A DNA stretch of 29,271 nucleotides from Prorocentrum cordatum (lineage: Eukaryota > Sar > Dinophyceae > Prorocentrales > Prorocentraceae). A program made the position numbers and the translations under genes. Where the stretch lies: NCBI GenBank assembly GCA_963575745.1, contig CAUYUJ010012136.1, positions 201,501-230,771 on the forward strand. Direction: 5' to 3'. The notes under the pieces were generated by a model that was not told where the DNA came from, did no database searches, and saw nothing but the letters and a program-made list of their open reading frames with translations. Shown here piece after piece: positions 17,757 through 26,639 of the stretch (position 1 is its first letter; each line of letters begins with the position of its first letter).

Positions 17757-20145
17757 GCATGGCTTACCGGGGCTTACCAGGGCTTGGCAGAGCAGGCCTG
17801 AGCAGACCTTAGCAGGGCCTAGCAAGTCTTGACAGAGCTTATCTTGGCTTAGCAAGGCTTAGCGGGCTACGCAGGGCTTCGCAAGGCTGAGCAGGGTTCA
17901 GCAGGGCTTCGCAGGGCCTCTCAGAGCTCAGCAGGGCTTACCAGGGCCGAGCAGAGCTTAGCAGGGCTCGGCAGGGCTAAGCATTGCTTCGCAGTGCGTT
18001 CCAAGGGTGAGCAGTGCCTGGCAGGGCTCAGCAGGTAACCAGGCCTTGCAACGAATAGCAGGGTTTACCAGAGCCTAGCAGAGCTTAGCAGTGCCCAGCA
18101 GGGCCTAGCAGCGCTTGGCAGGGCTTCGCAAGGCTTAGCAGGGCTTTGCAGGGCTTAGCAGGTAGCAGAGCCTCGCAGAACATATCAAGGCTTAGCACGG
18201 CCCAGCAGGGCCTAGCAAGGCTTATCATGACTTAGCAAGGCTTTGCAATGTTTAGCACGGCTTATCAGGACTTACCAGGGCCTGGCAGGGCTGAGCAGGG
18301 CTCAGCAGGGCTTTGATTGCTCGGCTGGTTTAGCAGGACCTAGCAGGATTTAGCATGGCTTAGCAGGGCTCAGCAGGGCTTCGCAAACCCTAGCAGAGCT
18401 CAGCAGAGCTTAGCAGTGCCTTGCAGGGCTTAGCAGGGCTTAGCAAGGCGTAGCAGGGCTTGGCAGGTCTGAACAGGGCTTGTCTAACAGGGCTGACCAG
18501 GCTTAGGCAGGGCTTAGCAGGGCTTAACCTCGGACCGCGCTACGCCCAGCAGGGCTTAGCAGGGCTTAGCCTCAGACCGCACTCGGACAACGCTTAGCTT
18601 AGCAAGGCTTAGCAGGGCTTCGCAGAGCTCTGTCGGGCTTAGCAGGCCCTGGCAGGGCGTAGCAGGGCGTTGCAGGGCTTAGCAGGGTCTGGCAAGGTTT
18701 AGCAGGGCTTACCAGGGCTTAGCAGGACTTAGCAGGGCATCGCAGAGCTTACCAGGGCATAGCAGGGCTTACCACGATTTAGCAGGACTTAGCAATGTCT
18801 AGCAGGGCTTACCAGGGCCTGGCAAGGCTGAGCAGGGCTGGGCGGCTTTCGCATGGCTCAGCCTCGGACCACGCTCGGACCACTCTTGGCAGGCCATCGC
18901 AGGGCGTAGCAGTGCTGAGCAGGGCCTGCCTGGCAGGGCTGAATTAGCACGGCTTGGCAGGGCCTTGCACAGGGCGTAGCAGGGCTTTGCAGGGCCTAGC
19001 AGGATTTCACATAGCTTAGCAGGGCTTAGCAAGGCTTCGCAGAGCTTCCCAGAGCTCAACCGGGCTTGGCAGGGCTTGGCAAGTCTTAGCAGGGCTTAGC
19101 ATGGCTTAGCAGGGCTTCGCAGGGTTCAGTTACCAGGCCTGAGCAAGGCTTAGCAGGGTTTAAGCAAGGCTTAGCGGGGCTTAGCACGGCTTAGCAGGGC
19201 TTAGCACGGCTTAGAAGGGCCTAGCAGGGCTTAGCAGGGCTTCGCCTCGGACCACGCACGCTCGGACCACTCTTGGCAAGCCATCGCAGGGCGCAGCAGG
19301 GTTGAGCGTTGCCTGCCTAGCAGGGCTTAGCTAGCACGGCTTGGCAGGGCCCTGCACAGGCCGTAGCAGGGCTTAGCAGGGGCTAGCAGGATTTAGCATG
19401 GCTTAGCAGGGCTCAGCAGGGCTTCGCAGGGCTTCCCAGAGCTCAGCAGGGCCGAGCAGGGCCCAAAATGGCTAGCAGGGCTTCGCAGGGCCTAGCAGGG
19501 CTTGGCGAGTCTTGGCAGGGCACAGCAGGGCTTATTTGGCATGGCTTAGCAAGGCTTAGCAGGGCTTAGCAGGGCCCAGCAGGGCGCAGCAGTGCTCAAC
19601 CTCGGACCGCGCTCCGGCCCATGCCTAGCACGGCTTAGCAGGGCTCAGCAGGGCTGAGCAGGGCCTAGCAGAGCTTAGCAGGGCATAGCAAGGCCAATCA
19701 GGGCTGAGCAGGGCTTAGCAGGGCTTAGCACGGCTCAGCAGGGCTTAGCAAGGGTTAACAAGCATTACCAGGACCTAGCAGGGCTTAGCAGTGTTTAGCA
19801 GGGCTCAGCAGGGCTTAGCAGGGCTTAGCCTCGGACCGCGTTCGGGCCAGGGCGTAGCAGGGCTTCGCAGGGCTTAGCAGGACTTCGCAGGGCTGTGCCT
19901 CGAACCCAGCTCGGACCACGCCTCGCAGGCCATAGCAGATCGTAGCAGCGCTGAGCAGTGCTGAGCAGGGCCTGCCTAGCAGGGCTTAACTAGCAGGGCT
20001 TAGCAGAGCCTTGCACAGGGCGTAGCGGGGCTTAACAGGGCTTGGCAGGGCTTCGCAAACCCTCGCGAGGCTTAGGAGGGCTTAGCAAGGCCCCTCGGCC
20101 CGCAGGGCTCAGCAGGGCTAAGCGGGGCTTAGCAGGACCTTCCAG
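17757..20145. repeat. Large decamer array, consensus AGCAGGGCTT
   Basis: About 2.4 kb in which 10-base units AGCAGGGCTT (variants CAGCAGGGCT, TCGCAGGGCT and TGGCAGGGCT) follow each other, often in exact 10-base register over many units (for example 18421-18480). Individual units diverge, and short slips and insertions break the register. No long frame is present. The array contains a higher-order segment listed separately. Confidence 0.95.
18862..20030. repeat. Higher-order block of about 125 bp, three copies inside the decamer array
   Basis: Copies begin at 18862, 19245 and 19898 with CCTCGGACCACG-like sequence (the third reads CCTCGAACCC) and continue CTCGGACCAC, GCAGGCCATCGCAGGGCG-like, GCAGGGCCTGCCTAGCAGGG-like, and TTGCACAGGGCGTAGC. 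Shorter pieces of the CTCGGACCGCG leader occur alone at about 16859, 18533, 19600 and 19829. Spacings of 383 and 653 bases point to segmental copying of whole blocks, not unit-by-unit slippage. Confidence 0.75.
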
Positions 20146-20250
20146 GGATAGAGGTCCACAGAGGTCTGGGCTAGATCCTTGACATTCGTTGCGACACCCT
20201 CTCTTGGCCTTTTTGGGGCGGCCACCGATCGATTTTGTTTTCTGTTTGCG

Positions 20251-20640
20251 GCGGGTGCTAAGTTTATCGTTCTGCGAAAACTGCCCGCCTGGAATATTGG
20301 AAAACCGGGTGCTAAGAATAACGTGGGGGGGGGGTTCTTAATGCCTGGTCAGGGTTACAGTTTCTGAGAAGTGGCCGCCCTCCAGGCATGAAGGGTTCGT
20401 TTAGTTTTACACCGAATGCGCGCGGCGCTAAGGCGATAACTATATTTTGAAATGTTGAAAACCACCCGCCCTCCTTCTTTGAAGCTGTTGCAAACGTTTG
20501 AGACGAATGCGCGCGGCGCTAAGGCGATAACGCGATGTAGAAAAATTGCCAGCCGTCGCTCTTTGAAACGGTTGTGAGCTATGGAGACGAATGCGTTCGG
20601 CGCTATGGCGAGAACAACATGTTAAAAACGACCCACCCTC
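20251..20640. repeat. Repeat of about 85 bp with core GGYGCTAAGGCGATAACG
   Basis: Tandem units carry ACGAATGCGCGCGGCGCTAAGGCGATAAC-like cores (split here: ACGAATGCGCGCGGCGC then TAAGGCGATAAC) at about 20412, 20501 and 20585, followed by TTGAAA and CGCCCTCC-like spacers. Looser copies of the core GGTGCTAAG..TAACG are at 20252 and 20307. The same core is in the duplicated segments at 16998 and 17527, and a partial unit is at 16388. Confidence 0.75.
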
Positions 20641-21060
20641 CAGCCTTGAGAAGCTATAACAAATGGCAGGCGTCGGGATCACAACTGGCGAGGCAGTCTC
20701 AGGCGAAACGCCTGGCCCGTCCTACCGACACGCCTGGGTGTGCGACAGGCAAGAGTTATGGTCAAAGAAATGCGATGGAGGGGCGAGGAGAAGCAGGGGA
20801 GGGGGGGAGGACGCCGCCAGGAAAAATCCGTCCATTGGGTCCCGCCGCCACGCCGAACGGCGATTCGCAGGCGTTTGCTTTTCGTCAGGGTCTTTCTGGG
20901 TGCTGGGCCTCATCCCTCTCCCCATCGTTCACAGGGGTCGGCCTAAGTGGTGTTCTGGTGATTTCGTGGGCCGCTTTCGTTTCTATTCGTTTTGCAACAA
21001 AGGCGGAGTGGAGACAAAATCATGGGAAACACGGAAACAACACGATAACGAGAAACACTG
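20641..21060. other. No recognisable gene
   Basis: Mixed sequence with frames up to about 290 codons running through into the foldback element. These contain no domain I know and cross repeats, so I do not call a gene. Confidence 0.4.
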
Positions 21061-21068
21061 CTCTGGTT

Positions 21069-21311
21069 GACCCAAAGGGGGGTCCAGCGACAAAAGGGTG
21101 GTGCAAAACAGTTGGTGCAATCGATTTGAGGGGTTGCAATACATTTGGGGCGCGCAATACATTTCAGGGCGCAAATGTTTTGTTTCTATTTTCGCGTGCA
21201 ATACAGTATTTGCAACACAATGCAATACAAGTCTCCAGCGTAATACATTTGCAATACATTTGCCCCAAATCTATTGCACCACCCATTTCAGCTGAGCTCC
21301 CTCTTGGGTCA
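21069..21311. mobile_element. Foldback / MITE-like element with imperfect terminal inverted repeats
   Basis: The left end (21069-21133) and the reverse complement of the right end (21262-21310) align: GACCCAA, then GGGGG.YCCAGC-like, then a perfect 11-mer GGGTGGTGCAA, then GATTTGRGG. The left arm holds an extra 14 bases that double GGTGCAA. The interior carries at least six direct copies of CAATACA(TTT) (21138-21265). No transposase frame is present, so if mobile it depends on another element. I could not fix a target-site duplication. Confidence 0.6.
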
Positions 21312-21479
21312 CCCAAAACTGTTTTTGTTCGAGCCCTGCTCCCTCATTCCTCCCATCCTTGCGTGGGGCCAAATTGGGGGCCCGCTGGGGGTGGACCCAG
21401 CTTGGATCCGTCGCCCCCGTCCAGCGCGCTAGTGCCGCGGCCAATAACAGGGTAGCACAGCCGGGGGATGCGTAATCCT

Positions 21480-21620
21480 CCCCGGTGGTCCTCCTTGCTC
21501 ATCCTCCCTCTTCCTCTTCTCTCATCTCTCTCTCTCCCTCCTGTTCTCCCTCCCCCCTTCCCTGCTCCCCCTTCCCCGCTCCTCCTCCCGCTTCTCCTCC
21601 CCCCCCAGGGCCAGGGCCCC
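21480..21620. repeat. Pyrimidine-rich tract
   Basis: About 140 bases of CTCC/TCTC-rich sequence ending in a C8 run near 21599. Frames are Ser/Pro/Leu-rich only. Confidence 0.75.
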
Positions 21621-22008
21621 GCCAAGCCCCGGGATCGGCCGACGCCCCTCCTCGGGTCGGGGGCGGCAAAGAGGGGGGTGATGACTGATGACTAGGGGGG
21701 TGGATATCATGGCGGGGGTCATGATTTTTCCCCAGATTTCATGGCGCTGCTCCTTATTTCATTACGTCCCGGGCCCCTCCGCTGGGCCGCGCACGTGCCG
21801 CCGGTCATGTTTTGCACCCCCCCTCTTGGACACCCCCCTCTTGGCCGCTCCCGATCGGGGGCAACATGATTTGGGGGAGGGGCGGGGCCGTACTTTAGTC
21901 CGAGGCGGGAATTTGTACATGACCACCGCCTGGATATTCAATTTTCGGGGACTTCGGCAGGCGGCGGACATGGAAATATTCGGTCCCCAGGGGGCCAACA
22001 TATGTCCA

Positions 22009-22064
22009 TATCCACCGCCCGCTGGGGCGCCACGACGTCGGTCCCCAGGCGATGGCGGTGGATA
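22009..22064. repeat. Long two-tier hairpin
   Basis: Perfect 11-bp outer arms TATCCACCGCC (22009-22019) and GGCGGTGGATA (22054-22064) enclose inner arms CTGGGG (22022-22027) and CCCCAG (22043-22048). The apex holds GACGTC. The word CGGTCCCCAGG also occurs just before it (21981). It could be a structured RNA or a binding site; no gene borders it clearly. Confidence 0.7.
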
Positions 22065-22480
22065 AGTCCCTTCCTCGCGTTTAGTGGGCCATGGAAGCGA
22101 CAGGGCCGTTTTACTGGTTTTGTTATGTTTTTTATTGCCGGTTCCGGCGCCGTTTGTGTTCTGGTTCCGTTGCCGTTGTTAATGCCGGTTCCAGTTCCGG
22201 TTCTTTTCTTGGGACCGTTTTGGGGCCGTTTCATGTTTGCCGTGTTCTTTTCGTGTGATTTCTATGTTGAAGACATGTTTCGGAGGCGGTGAGAGAATTG
22301 CCTTGCTGTTTCTGGGGTCCACTAGTTGAATCACCGCCCCGTTCGCTATGTGGCTTGCGCGGTTGAACATTGATGTAAGTTGGTGAGCCATGTGTTATAA
22401 CATGTGTCATGTAGGTTGTAAGCTATCAGAATTAGTTTACTCACGTTATCCATTCCTTGTCAAACATTAAGCAGTTTGTG
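22065..22480. other. No recognisable gene; degenerate GTTCCG-rich part
   Basis: At 22139-22205 GGTTCCG/GTTCCGTTGCCG-like words recur irregularly. The rest to 22480 is unremarkable AT-richer sequence without a supported gene. Confidence 0.4.
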
Positions 22481-22739
22481 AATGTATGCGACTTTTATAT
22501 TTGAAGAAACTGGTTACCTCACTTCCGGTCCACTTACGCGTAACCACGTAACCAAATTTGTCAAGGTCACAGGGGCTCGCCGTAACCAGGTTCGGCCACT
22601 TACACATCCACCCTAACCTTTTTAGCTAACCAGGTTACGCCTTCTTCTGGTGGCGATTTTGTAAGGGCGGAGATTGAACTTTGTCTTGGGTTGGCGCGAA
22701 GATTATCTGAGGGTGAGGGGTGATGATGTTGTGTTTCGA

Positions 22740-22760
22740 ATGCAGCTGTTTTGGCGCAAG
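22740..22760 (+). other. Possible relict dinoflagellate spliced leader
   Basis: The 21-mer ending TTTTGGCGCAAG (22749-22760) matches the last 12 bases of the dinoflagellate spliced leader (TTTTGGCTCAAG) at 11 of 12, and 15 of 21 over the full alignable length including an AGC at the right place. It is on the coding strand, 61 bases before the ATG at 22822. In dinoflagellates such relicts mark genes reinserted from trans-spliced mRNA. A 15/21 match alone could occur by chance in a window this size; position and strand add weight. Confidence 0.4.
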
Positions 22761-22821
22761 CTGTCCAGCTCCGACCTTCGGTTTACTTCGAGCTCGACGG
22801 AATACTGGCGCAGCGTCCAAC

Positions 22822-23399
22822 ATGGAAACTGCGTTGCCCCAGCGCACCGCGAACATCAAGCGCCTGATCGCTGAATACAACCCCTCGGATGGTGATCAGA
22901 CCAAAGGCCAGATGAAAGCGCGAGCTGATGACATATGCGAGGAGCTCTTCAACAGGGGTTCAAGTACTTCGAGCGGATACGGTCTGACAAGAGCGTCGTC
23001 GACCCTTGCAATCGCTGGGGCATGGGCTTGGACCCGTTTGATGTGCACGTTCGGCTGGCGAAGATAGCGCATCAGGGTTGGAGCGGCCACGAGCTCAAGA
23101 CGCCCAGGTGCGTGGAGATCGATCCGACGAGGGCCAAAACGGTGCACGAGTTCAATCGAAAGTTGTGGGCGGCCTCTGGAGGCCAGTTATCTCTCGTGGA
23201 CAAGCACAACATCAGGATCGCGACGTTGGCTTGCTCCTACACCGCTGCAGGTCAACGCAGCATGCTGGCACAGTGCTCGTCGAACTTGTCCACCCTGTGC
23301 ACGGACGGCCGTTTATGCAGGCAGACGGTGGCGCGGTCCGAACCCCAGCCCGAACTTGTTCGTTTTGCCCCAGCCTTAAACATGTATCTCCCCTTTTAG
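22822..23399 (+). CDS. Hypothetical protein, N-terminal part, one frame break
   Basis: The start is taken at ATG 22822 (METALPQRTANIKRLIAEYN). The frame runs to about 22953 and then the sense-like sequence moves to frame 0 (KYFERIRSDKSVVDPCNRWG and WGMGLDPFDVHVRLAKIAHQ) until the TAG at 23397-23399. The switch sits at a GGGG run (22953-22957); one more G would join the frames. Composition is that of a normal soluble protein (mixed charge, few simple repeats), unlike the GC-driven frames elsewhere. It continues logically in the next entry. I recognise no named domain, signal peptide or membrane segment. The tail after about 23350 may be intronic or unrelated. Confidence 0.55.
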
Positions 23400-23436
23400 C
23401 ATACAGCATACAGCGCGTCACTGTTTTCAGGTTGGG

Positions 23437-24534
23437 GTGGGATGGACATCTTTGGGCTTGGGGGTTCTGGCTGCAAAGGCTGCGGCGCTGAGCCCGTCAT
23501 GCATCACGTCGCTCACGGATGGTATCCCTTGGTTTGTAATCCGGCACCAGGTCGCAACGGCGATCCCCGAGCTGGCGAGCTCTTTGAGCGAAGCTGGCAA
23601 CGTCGGCCACGGGATAGACAGGAATCAGTCCCATATTCAAGCCATCTTTGCCGTTCACCCGAAAGCTCTGGCAAACTATGCGATGTGGAACGATTACAAG
23701 CTCGACACGATCACCCGCGACATGGAAGCCACCAGCGCGCACCTGTCGGGGCAGATCCGCAACGTCGGCGAGTTCGTGATCAAGTTCGGCTGTGGTTCCA
23801 GCCCGACCTGCACCAAGTGCGTCGAAGCGTATTCCAAGGTGATCACCACGAGGCGCGACCTTCCCAACGCCCTGATTCGAATGCTTGCGGCCCTGCAGAT
23901 GAGCCAGGCGCCCGACGACGTGGTCGACATCATCAAGGCGCCCCTCCTCGCATCTGATAGCCACTGCAGCGGAGATGAGGCGAAGCTCTTCAACGCGAGC
24001 GACGTGGCCGACATCTTCAAGAAGAAGCCTGCGACGCTCAACGTTAGGGTGACATGGTGGCTGCGACGGAGTGGTTCAAGGTCGTTGTCGACAGATGCGC
24101 GGCTCACGGCGGTGGCAGCGTCGTTGGCGGAGGCACGGTCTACGGCGACTTCTGGGTGCGGATGTGGGCTCCGACATCCGCTGAAGCTGCAGCCTCAGGC
24201 GGCCTGCCCAGGGCCCAGCAGCGGGTTGATGCGGGAGTTCGTCGGCGGAGGGCTCGGCGCAGATTCGCCGAAGGAGGCCGGGGTGCTCGCCGGCGCGCTG
24301 GTCCAGCTGAAGACGCCTGCAGACCCCGACGCCGAGCTACAGACATTGAAGATCCCTGGGTTCTCGGCCGACGACCGGGTCGAGGTGGCGCCCATCAGCG
24401 AGACCGCCAGCAAGGGCAAGCGCATCGGCAAGAAGGTCGACGCCGCGTTCCACGTCGAGCCAGCCGCGCTGCTGGGCGACTACGAGGCGGGGTCAGGCGA
24501 ACGCCAAACACCCGCGCGCGCGCGACAAACTTGA
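23437..24534 (+). CDS. Hypothetical protein, C-terminal part
   Basis: A frame open from GTG 23437 (not claimed as a true start) to TGA 24532-24534. Protein-like stretches are TDGIPWFVIRHQVATAIPEL, GNVGHGIDRNQSHIQAIFAV, VGEFVIKFGCGSSPTCTKC and a charged C-terminus (GKRIGKKVDAAFHVEPAALL). Between about 24050 and 24200 frame 0 reads more naturally (MVAATEWFKVVVDRCAAHGG, then TVYGDFWVRMWA), so two compensating frame changes are likely there. Upstream, a pyrimidine stretch and CAG at 23430 look like a 3' splice site that could join it to the preceding part. I know no named domain. Probably the same gene as 22822-23399. Confidence 0.6.
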   Translation: MGWTSLGLGVLAAKAAALSPSCITSLTDGIPWFVIRHQVATAIPELASSLSEAGNVGHGIDRNQSHIQAIFAVHPKALANYAMWNDYKLDTITRDMEATSAHLSGQIRNVGEFVIKFGCGSSPTCTKCVEAYSKVITTRRDLPNALIRMLAALQMSQAPDDVVDIIKAPLLASDSHCSGDEAKLFNASDVADIFKKKPATLNVRVTWWLRRSGSRSLSTDARLTAVAASLAEARSTATSGCGCGLRHPLKLQPQAACPGPSSGLMREFVGGGLGADSPKEAGVLAGALVQLKTPADPDAELQTLKIPGFSADDRVEVAPISETASKGKRIGKKVDAAFHVEPAALLGDYEAGSGERQTPARARQT

Positions 24535-24579
24535 GCCAACACCAGCTTGAAATCATAATGCCGATGACGAGGTAGAGGA

Positions 24580-25105
24580 TGACGAGGGAAACGAGGACGG
24601 GAAAGGGGGCGCGGAGTAGGGGGGGAGGCAGGACGAGTAAGGAAGGGGGGGGGGGGGGGGGGAATTGAATAAGGATGGCGAGGAAGAGGACCCCCCCCCC
24701 CCTCTCTGCCCCAAGGTGGCCCCTGCGGACACGAGCTTCGAGATCAAATCGCGCGGCGTCCGCCTGCAGGGCCCCGCGGCCCGCTAGGGGGCGAGAGGGG
24801 GGCCGAGAGGGCGGGCTGAATCACATAGGGGAGAGAGACGGAAGAAGAGGGGGGGGGGGAAAGGGGGGTGAGGATGGGGGGGGGGGGGGGGGGGGGTGGA
24901 GGAGGAGGGGGGGGGGTAGGGGAGGAGGGGGGGGGGGAGGAGGAGGGGGAGGAGGAGGAGGAGGAGGAGGAGGAGGAGGAGGAGGAGGAAGAGGAAGATG
25001 AGGAAGAGGTGTAGGAGGACCAGGGGGGCGGCGGGGGGAGGCGGTCGAACGACTGATCCGGGGGCGAAGCAGGTGCGGGGGGGGGGGGGGGGTGGGGGTG
25101 CCGAA
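24580..25105. repeat. G-rich region with long G runs and (GGA)n
   Basis: Poly-G runs near 24645-24662, 24880-24897 and 25077-25092, a poly-C run near 24690-24702, and a (GGA)n run at about 24945-24998. Many GGGG tracts lie close together, enough for G-quadruplex formation on the plus strand. Run lengths are the kind that sequencing often gets wrong. Confidence 0.85.
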
Positions 25106-25142
25106 CGACCCACCCAAAGGTGAGTCAGTCATTTGGCCCCCC

Positions 25143-25671
25143 TCACCCCTTCCCCCCCGCCTGCTTCGCCTGGGGTTGGCAACCTCCCGCCTCGCGCGCC
25201 CGTGCCGCCCCGCAGGGCAACGGGGGTTTCAGCAGGGCGCCTGCGCCGCTCTCGTCAAGGCGGGGCTGGCGCGCGCCCTTGATCACGTCGATCAGCGTGT
25301 TTCGCTGGCCAGCAGAGGCGGCGCGCAGCCGCGGCCTGCTGCGCGCGAAGTAGTTGCGTTGGAAGAATATGCGCGTGGTTCTTTGTTTGCGATTGCGTTG
25401 TCGCCCGCGGCGTGAGCCCCCGTCCGGGGTCGAGGTCCCCTCGGCCCCTGGGCCCCCGATCGGCGTCAAACTTTTCATATCGCCCAAGACCGCGCTGCCC
25501 AATCCATCCTGCCGTGGGCTCAAATACATGTTTGTGGCGCCCATATGGCCGGTGCCCCGCGACCCCGACCCCGCGCGTGCCAGCGCGCAGGTGGGGTTTG
25601 CGAGCATCGCGCTCACCGCGAGTTGCGCTGAGGAGGGCACTGGGGAAGGATCTGCGTTCCCCTTGGAAGTA
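25143..25671 (-). CDS. Doubtful ORF running into the assembly gap
   Basis: On the minus strand a frame enters from the gap and stops near 25143. It includes ATG at about 25530 (MYLSPRQDGLGSAVLGDMKS) and QRNTLIDVIKGARQPRLDES. Composition is mixed enough to be protein-like, but GC is high, no domain is recognised, and the upstream part is unknown because of the Ns. It may be chance. Confidence 0.2.
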
Positions 25672-25771
25672 NNNNNNNNNNNNNNNNNNNNNNNNNNNNN
25701 NNNNNNNNNNNNNNNNNNNNNNNNNNNNNNNNNNNNNNNNNNNNNNNNNNNNNNNNNNNNNNNNNNNNNNN
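25672..25771. other. Assembly gap, 100 N
   Basis: Exactly 100 Ns, the usual placeholder for a gap of unknown size. The right edge abuts directly on the 49-bp minisatellite, which probably caused the break. Frames drawn across it have no meaning. Confidence 0.99.
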
Positions 25772-26440
25772 AATGTGTCGCCCAGTTGCGGTTGCGGTCG
25801 CGCGCCCGCGGGTGGGTCGAAATGTGTCGCGTAGTTGCGGTTGCGGTTGCGCGCCCGCGGGCGGTATGACATGTGTCGCCCAGTTGCGGTTGCGCGCCCG
25901 CGGGCGGGTCGAAATGTGTCGCCATGTGCGTTTGCGGTTGCGCGCCCGCGGGCGGGTCGAAATGTGTCGCCCACGCGGTTGTTGTTGCGCGCCCGCGGGC
26001 GGGTCGAAATGTGACGCCCAGTTGTGGTTGCGGTTGCGCGCCCGCGGGCGGATGGAAATGTGTCGACCAGGTGCGCTTGCACGCCCGTGGGCGGGTTGGA
26101 ATGTGTCGCTCAGTTGCGGTTGCGGTTGCGCGCCCGCGAGCGGGCCGAAATGTGTCGCCCAGTTGCGGTTGCGCTTGCGCGCAGGCGGGAGGGTCGAAAT
26201 GTGTCGCCCAGTTGCGGTTGCGGTTGCGCGCTCGCGGGCGGGTTGCAATGTGTCGCCCAGTTGTGGTTGCGCGCCCGCGGGCGGGCCAAAATGCGTCGCC
26301 CAGGTGCGGTTGCGGTTGCGCTCCCGTGGGCGGGTCGAAATGTGTCGCCCAGTTGCGGTTGCGGTTGCGCGCCCGCGGACGGGTCGAAATGTGTCGCCCA
26401 GTTGCGGTTGCGCGCCCGCGGGCGGTTTGAAATGTGTTGT
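25772..26440. repeat. 49/43-bp minisatellite, about 14 copies
   Basis: Units begin AATGTGTCGCCCAG at 25772, 25821, 25870, 25913, 25961, 26008, 26057, 26100, 26149, 26198, 26247, 26290, 26339, 26388 and 26431 (last partial). Lengths are 49 (or 47-48) and 43. The short form lacks one 6-base TTGCGG subrepeat before GCGCGCCCGCGGGCGGGTCG. Because 49 is not a multiple of three, every frame stays open with rotating peptides, so the long frames here are not genes. The true length is unknown because the array meets the gap. Confidence 0.95.
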
Positions 26441-26458
26441 GCACGGCGCCCTCCTGAC

Positions 26459-26512
26459 GTTCAGTCGGTCAATCATCCAATCAATCCGTCAGTCAATCAG
26501 TCAGTCAGCCAC
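26459..26512. repeat. Degenerate TCAG/TCAA tetranucleotide repeat
   Basis: CAGTCGGTCAATCATCCAAT and then (TCAG/TCAA) units follow the minisatellite. Short and impure. Confidence 0.7.
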
Positions 26513-26639
26513 CGGCGGGCACGGACTTTCACCCGGGTCTGCCGGGAACACAAATGCAATATACGTACGGCGTCCCATGATCAGCGTAGCATGAATGGTG
26601 TTCCGGAAAAAAAAGGGTTCAGGATTATGAGAGTGCATC

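Noticed and set aside
24530-24539. Exact 10-base match to the spliced-leader 3' end (TTGGCTCAAG) on the minus strand
   Set aside because: Similarity stops beyond 10-11 bases (12/21 overall), it overlaps the stop codon of a plus-strand gene, and no minus-strand gene follows it.
25772-26440. CRISPR-like array
   Set aside because: The whole unit is repeated with no unique spacers, and the genome is eukaryotic. The same holds for the 160-bp satellite at 14459-15445.
25143-26594. Long frames crossing the Ns and the minisatellite on both strands
   Set aside because: They include unknown bases and are built of the 49/43-bp unit in rotating frames; no protein evidence remains.
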